Shown here: one piece after another, positions 49,399 to 53,065 of the stretch
Layout: each line of letters opens with the position of its first letter
Position numbering within the stretch: the first letter of the stretch is position 1
Assembly (NCBI GenBank): GCA_017519975.1
Contig: JAFWRM010000044.1
Location: 1-53,065 of the forward strand
Source of the DNA: Oscillospiraceae bacterium
GTDB lineage: Bacteria > Bacillota > Clostridia > Oscillospirales > Oscillospiraceae
Direction of reading: 5' to 3'
Length of the DNA: 53,065 bases
Position numbers and translations under genes: made by a program
The notes under the pieces: generated by a model
Databases searched by the model: none
What the model was told of the DNA's origin: nothing
The model's input: the letters and a program-made list of their open reading frames with translations, nothing else

Positions 49399-50475
49399 AT
49401 GGAGCAAGCGGAGCTTCTGGCGTCGGCGGTGCCGCCGCTGATCGAATGGTACCGGAAAAACCGCCGCACGGATCTGCCCTGGCGGCAGGACGTGACTCCT
49501 TACCGGGTGTGGATCTCGGAGATCATGCTGCAGCAGACGAGGATCGAGACGGTCGTTCCCTATTATGTGCGGTTTCTTCAGCGCCTGCCGGACGCGGCAT
49601 GCCTGGCAGTGGTGCCGGAAGACGAACTGATGAAGCTCTGGGAGGGCCTGGGATACTACAGCCGGGCACGCAACCTGAAAAAGGCGGCGGGCGTCGTCAT
49701 GGCGGAACACGGAGGAGAGCTGCCCCGAACGGCGGAGGAGCTCCGCCGCCTGCCCGGGATCGGGGACTATACCGCAGGGGCCATCGCCTCCATCGCCTGC
49801 GGAGAGCCGGCGCCCGCCGTGGACGGCAACGTGCTGCGGGTGCTGGCGCGGCTGACGGAATCTGACGGCGACGTGACGAAGGAGAAAACGAAGAAGCAGG
49901 CGGCGGAAAGACTGCGGGAGGTGTATCCCTCCGGAAGGGAGGCCGGCCTGCTGACGGAGGGGCTGATGGAACTGGGGGAGACGGTATGCATCCCCAACGG
50001 GACGCCGCTGTGTTCCCTCTGCCCGTGGAGGGATCTCTGCCTGTGCCGTGCCCACGGAACGCAGAGCGACTACCCCGTGCGCGCGGCGAAGAAGGAACGC
50101 CGGATGGAACGGCTGACGGTCCTCCTGCTGGAGCGGGAGGGACGGTTCGCCCTGTGCCGTCGGCCGCCGTCGGGGCTGCTGGCCGGACTGTGGCAGATGC
50201 CCAACGTGCCCGGCACGCGGACGGAGGAAGAGGTGCTCCGCGCCGTCGAAGATCTCGGACTGATACCGGAGAGCGTCCGGCCGGCCGGCCGCAGCCGGCA
50301 TCTGTTTTCCCACGTGGAGTGGCACATGACGGGATGGCTCATACGCTGCCGTGAGGAGAAAGGAGCCGGGGACGGTGGGCTCAGCTGGTTCTCGCCGGAG
50401 GAGATACGCGGCGCCGTGGCGCTGCCCGCCGCGTTTCGGTACTGGCGCAAAAAAATAACGGAAAACGGCGATTGA
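49399..50475 (+). CDS. mutY: A/G-specific adenine glycosylase MutY
   Basis: This 358-aa protein has the HhH glycosylase core: LPWRQDVTPYRVWISEIMLQQT, LPGIGDYTAGAIAS and the catalytic Asp in AVDGNVLRVLAR. A [4Fe-4S] set follows with Cys spacing C-x7-C-x2-C-x5-C in CIPNGTPLCSLCPWRDLC; many MutY proteins have x6 at the first step. The C-terminal NUDIX-like domain recognises 8-oxoG. It removes adenine opposite 8-oxoG. The ATG at 49399 follows AAGGAGGGG. Confidence 0.94.
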   Translation: MEQAELLASAVPPLIEWYRKNRRTDLPWRQDVTPYRVWISEIMLQQTRIETVVPYYVRFLQRLPDAACLAVVPEDELMKLWEGLGYYSRARNLKKAAGVVMAEHGGELPRTAEELRRLPGIGDYTAGAIASIACGEPAPAVDGNVLRVLARLTESDGDVTKEKTKKQAAERLREVYPSGREAGLLTEGLMELGETVCIPNGTPLCSLCPWRDLCLCRAHGTQSDYPVRAAKKERRMERLTVLLLEREGRFALCRRPPSGLLAGLWQMPNVPGTRTEEEVLRAVEDLGLIPESVRPAGRSRHLFSHVEWHMTGWLIRCREEKGAGDGGLSWFSPEEIRGAVALPAAFRYWRKKITENGD

Positions 50476-50500
50476 CAGAAGCGGGGGAATGGGGTATAAT
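50472..50500 (+). promoter_or_regulatory. Consensus promoter of tRNA-Thr(CGU)
   Basis: TTGACA (50472-50477) and TATAAT (50495-50500) are 17 bases apart. The mutY stop codon TGA (50473-50475) lies inside the -35 hexamer. Confidence 0.93.
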
Positions 50501-50510
50501 CCGCATGTTC

Positions 50511-50586
50511 GCTTCTGTAGCGCAGCTGGCAGCGCAACTGATTCGTAATCAGTAGGTCGGCGGTTCGAATCCGCCCAGAAGCTCCA
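50511..50586 (+). tRNA. tRNA-Thr (CGU)
   Basis: The 76-nt cloverleaf has acceptor GCTTCTG/CAGAAGC, anticodon loop TTCGTAA (anticodon CGT), discriminator U and encoded CCA. Confidence 0.96.
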
Positions 50587-50587
50587 A

Positions 50588-50618
50588 AGGGGCCCCGCTG
50601 CAGCGCAGTGGGGCCCCT
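50588..50618 (+). terminator. GC-rich hairpin after tRNA-Thr(CGU)
   Basis: AGGGGCCCCGCTG and CAGTGGGGCCCCT pair over 13 bases with one G-U. It is followed by CTGTACG, so the U-run is missing and termination may be weak. Confidence 0.55.
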
Positions 50619-50677
50619 CTGTACGTACAGGCGCGCAGGCTCCCGCGGGGCCTGCCGGCAATAAGGAGGAAGATCCC

Positions 50678-51595
50678 ATGAAAAGAGAAGAGATACGGCA
50701 GATCCTGACCGCGCTGGCAGAGCGCCGGGCGGCGGCGCTGACCCGTAAGGCGGACGGGAAGGAGTATGTTCGGCGGTTTCTGCCTGAGGCGAGGCTGATC
50801 CTCCTCGGCGCCGGGCATGTGTCCCAGGCCACGGCAAAGCTGGCCCATATGGTGGGCTTTTCCGTCACGGTGGTGGACGACCGTCCGGATTTTGCCAGCT
50901 ATGAGCGGTTTCCGGAGGCCGACGAGATCCTCTGCATGGATTTCACGCAGGCGCTGGAGCAGCTGCGGATCACCCCGTCGGATTACGTATGCACGCTGAC
51001 GCGCGGCCACCGGCACGACGCCGCGTGCGTGCGGTACGTGCTGTCGCACGCGGAGCCTTACTATCTGGGCATGATCGGCTCCCGCCACCGGGTGAGTGAG
51101 TTCTTCGAGGTCCTGCGCCAGGAGGGCTATCCGGAGGAGAAGATCGCCTCCGTCCACGCCCCCATCGGACTGCCCATCCGGGCGCTGACCCGGGAGGAGA
51201 TCGGCCTGTCCATCGTGGCTCAGCTGGTGCAGGAAAAGCGCCGCCCGATGCCGGAGGGACCGGCCAGCTACCTGCAGCAGACGGATCTGGACATGGAGAC
51301 GCTGCGCTATCTGGCGGAGGGGACGGATCCCTGCGCCGTCATCACGGTGCTGGCTTCCGAAGGATCCACGCCGGCCAAGCCGGGGGCAATGATGACCGTC
51401 GACCGCATCGGCGCCATCCACGGCACCGTGGGGGGCGGCTGCGGCGAAGCCGAGCTGATGACCCGGGCCCGCCGCCTGATCGGCACCGGCGGCTGCGAGG
51501 TCGTTGAGATCAACATGAGCAACGAGGTGGCGGAGGAGAACGGCATGGTCTGCGGCGGGCACATGTGGGCCCTGGCTGAAGACGTGACGGACTGA
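50678..51595 (+). CDS. XdhC/CoxI family protein with swapped domain order
   Basis: This 305-aa protein contains both parts of the XdhC family but in reverse of the usual order. The Rossmann part comes first (LILLGAGHVSQATAKLAHMV, VTVVDDRPDFA, LGMIGSRHRV). The XdhC_CoxI part is C-terminal (VITVLASEGSTPAKPGAMM, GTVGGGCGEAELM, MVCGGHMWA). XdhC proteins insert or sulfurate the molybdenum cofactor of xanthine dehydrogenase-type enzymes. No molybdoenzyme gene is in the window. AAGGAGG precedes the start. Confidence 0.85.
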   Translation: MKREEIRQILTALAERRAAALTRKADGKEYVRRFLPEARLILLGAGHVSQATAKLAHMVGFSVTVVDDRPDFASYERFPEADEILCMDFTQALEQLRITPSDYVCTLTRGHRHDAACVRYVLSHAEPYYLGMIGSRHRVSEFFEVLRQEGYPEEKIASVHAPIGLPIRALTREEIGLSIVAQLVQEKRRPMPEGPASYLQQTDLDMETLRYLAEGTDPCAVITVLASEGSTPAKPGAMMTVDRIGAIHGTVGGGCGEAELMTRARRLIGTGGCEVVEINMSNEVAEENGMVCGGHMWALAEDVTD

Positions 51596-51619
51596 ACGGA
51601 AAGGAACGGAAGAGACCTG

Positions 51620-52843
51620 ATGAGAGCCTATGAACGACTGATACGCTACGCGGCCGTGCACACGGCCAGCGACGAACAGGGGGAGGGGACCCCGTCTTCG
51701 GCGCGGCAGTTTGACCTTGCCCGGCTGCTGGCGGAGGAGCTGACGGCCCTGGGAGCACGGGACGTTTTTCTGGACGATCATTGCTACGTCTACGCCCGCA
51801 TTCCCGCCTCTGCCGGCTGTGAGGATCGGCCCTGCGTGGGCTTTCTGGCCCATCTGGATACGGCGCCGGATTTCTGCGGGGACGACGTGAAGCCGAGAGT
51901 GGTCGCAGATTACGACGGCGGCGAGCTGACGCTGGGGAACAGCGGACGGGTGCTGAGCCCGGCGGAGTTCCCGCATCTGCGCCGCCTGAAGGGAAAGACG
52001 CTGATCGTGACCGACGGGACCACGCTGCTCGGGGCAGACGACAAGGCCGGCGCCGCCGAGATCGTCACGATGGCGGAACGGCTTCTGACCGGAGACGAAG
52101 CCCACGGACCCGTTGCCGTCGCGTTCTGTCCGGATGAGGAAATCGGCCACGGGGCGGAACTGCTGGATCTGGAGCGCTTCGGAGCGGTGCTGGCCTACAC
52201 GGTGGACGGCGGAGCGCCGGGAGAGATCGAATATGAGAACTTCAACGCCGCGGCGGCGAAGGTGGAGGTCCGCGGATTCAACGTGCACCCAGGAGCAGCG
52301 AAGAACGTCATGGTCAATGCCGCGCTGGTGGCCTCAGAGTTCAACGCCATGCTCCCCGCCGGAGATACGCCGCGCGACACCCGGGGTTACGAGGGCTTTT
52401 TTCATCTGACCCACATGGAGGGCAACGTGGAGCGGGCCGAACTGGATTACATCATCCGGGACCACGACGCCGGGGCTTTCGAGGCGCGGAAGAAGCTGAT
52501 GCTGCACAACGCCGAGCTGCTCAACGACCGCTACGGCGCCGGCACCGTTACGGTAACGCTGAAGGAGCAGTACCGGAACATGCTGGAGATGGTCCGCCCG
52601 CGTTTCGAGGTCGTGCAGAAGGCCATGGACGCCGGCGTGATCTGCGGCATGCCGCTGACGGCGGCGCCGATCCGCGGCGGCACCGACGGCGCTCAGCTTT
52701 CCTACCGCGGGCTGCCGTGTCCCAATCTGCCCACCGGCAGCTACGGCCATCACGGCCCCTATGAGCACGCGGTGGCGGAGGAAATGGACGCCTGTGCGGA
52801 TCTCCTCGTCGAGATCGTCCGGCAGTTCGCTTCCAGCCGATGA
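51620..52843 (+). CDS. pepT: Peptidase T (tripeptide aminopeptidase)
   Basis: This 407-aa M20 metallopeptidase has the PepT landmarks: FLAHLDTAPDF (first zinc His and Asp), TDGTTLLGADDKAGAAE (bridging Asp), FCPDEEIGHGAELLDL (catalytic Glu), a tetramerisation/dimerisation domain, and the C-terminal HHGPYEHAV ligand. It removes the N-terminal residue of tripeptides in the cytoplasm. It starts 24 bases after the XdhC gene. Confidence 0.95.
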   Translation: MRAYERLIRYAAVHTASDEQGEGTPSSARQFDLARLLAEELTALGARDVFLDDHCYVYARIPASAGCEDRPCVGFLAHLDTAPDFCGDDVKPRVVADYDGGELTLGNSGRVLSPAEFPHLRRLKGKTLIVTDGTTLLGADDKAGAAEIVTMAERLLTGDEAHGPVAVAFCPDEEIGHGAELLDLERFGAVLAYTVDGGAPGEIEYENFNAAAAKVEVRGFNVHPGAAKNVMVNAALVASEFNAMLPAGDTPRDTRGYEGFFHLTHMEGNVERAELDYIIRDHDAGAFEARKKLMLHNAELLNDRYGAGTVTVTLKEQYRNMLEMVRPRFEVVQKAMDAGVICGMPLTAAPIRGGTDGAQLSYRGLPCPNLPTGSYGHHGPYEHAVAEEMDACADLLVEIVRQFASSR

Positions 52844-52862
52844 CCCCCGGAAAGAAGGCACG

Positions 52863-52900
52863 AAAAACGGCCCCCGACAGGAATGTCGGGGGCCGTTTCC
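52863..52900. terminator. Terminator after pepT
   Basis: AACGGCCCCCGACA and TGTCGGGGGCCGTT form a perfect 14-bp stem around GGAA with A/T tracts on both sides. The gene on the far side is convergent. Confidence 0.9.
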
Positions 52901-52930
52901 ATTCTTCACAGGTCAGTGCGCGGCGAAGCG

Positions 52931-53065
52931 TCAGCCTTCCACGCCGGGCTGCTGTCCGGAACCGGAGCCATCTCCGTAGCCGTAGCTGTCTCCGCTGCCG
53001 TTACCGAAACCGAACGGGAATGGGAAGGGGAAAGAAAAGCCGTTTTCATCCTCCTGCTGCTGTTG
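52931..53065 (-). CDS. C-terminal tail of an unknown protein (cut by window end)
   Basis: Only the last 44 codons are inside the window, ending TGA at 52931-52933. The tail is of low complexity: Gln-rich (QQQQED), then alternating Phe-Pro/Gly (FSFPFPFPFGFGNG), then Gly/Ser/Tyr with Asp, ending QQPGVEG. Such disordered tails occur at the ends of some secreted or membrane proteins in Firmicutes. The function cannot be assigned from this fragment. Confidence 0.6.
   Translation of the reverse strand, partial: QQQQEDENGFSFPFPFPFGFGNGSGDSYGYGDGSGSGQQPGVEG

Overview
The window looks like a GC-rich Clostridia-type Bacillota chromosome, most likely an anaerobic gut or environmental Eubacteriales member. 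This rests on the recJ-rel-dtd-hemZ gene order, HemZ, an L-box (lysine riboswitch), ddh-type lysine synthesis, an OhrR-type regulator, strong AGGAGG ribosome sites and sigma-A promoters. It holds about 46 protein-coding genes or remnants, seven tRNA genes (all with encoded CCA), one riboswitch and many intrinsic terminators.

Region by region. (1) 1-7350 is an accessory block: a small XRE regulator, two N6-adenine methylase-like proteins and a GIY-YIG/SF2-helicase fusion in one tightly coupled operon (a restriction-modification-like cassette), followed by a serine recombinase coupled to an unknown 138-aa gene. (2) 7578-12049 is a catabolic-looking locus: a URO-D-fold protein and an MFS_2 symporter, divergent from a PucR/CdaR-type regulator. 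(3) 12168-21208 holds small membrane proteins, tRNA-Trp and tRNA-Ile(CAU), and the core cluster recJ-rel-dtd-MBL hydrolase-hemZ, with a DegV gene divergent from recJ. (4) 21260-26446 is an ABC exporter (MacB/FtsX type) with its two-component system. (5) 26470-29912 is phospholipid metabolism: a cardiolipin synthase divergent from plsC and a lipid kinase. (6) 29977-34285 is a complete lysine operon, dapA-dapB-ddh-lysA, behind a lysine riboswitch and terminator. (7) 34406-40119 holds a DUF6273 protein under a CsoR-like operator, a MalY/PatB lyase, a DUF1287 envelope protein, a TIM-barrel isomerase and a lipoprotein phosphatase. (8) 40251-42528 is a thiol-peroxide defence operon (peroxidase, OhrR, TrxA, TrxB) with an OhrR box on its promoter. 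(9) 42638-44292 is a cryptic 1.5-kb integrated remnant in tRNA-Thr(GGU), bounded by a perfect 53-bp direct repeat ending in the anticodon loop. (10) 44248-53065 holds tRNA-Thr/Asp, ddl-murF-rluA, tRNA-Met/Glu, an AEC carrier, mutY, tRNA-Thr(CGU), a domain-permuted XdhC protein, pepT and the tail of an unknown gene.

How the genes work together. The lysine operon converts aspartate semialdehyde to lysine through the one-step meso-diaminopimelate dehydrogenase. It also supplies meso-DAP for peptidoglycan, which ddl and murF extend. The peroxidase operon places a thioredoxin-dependent peroxidase, its electron donors and its peroxide sensor under one promoter. The least explained parts are the restriction-like cassette with its split methylases, the recombinase/138-aa pair, the cryptic tRNA-Thr element with two orphan genes, and the DUF6273 gene under an apparent metal-type operator.
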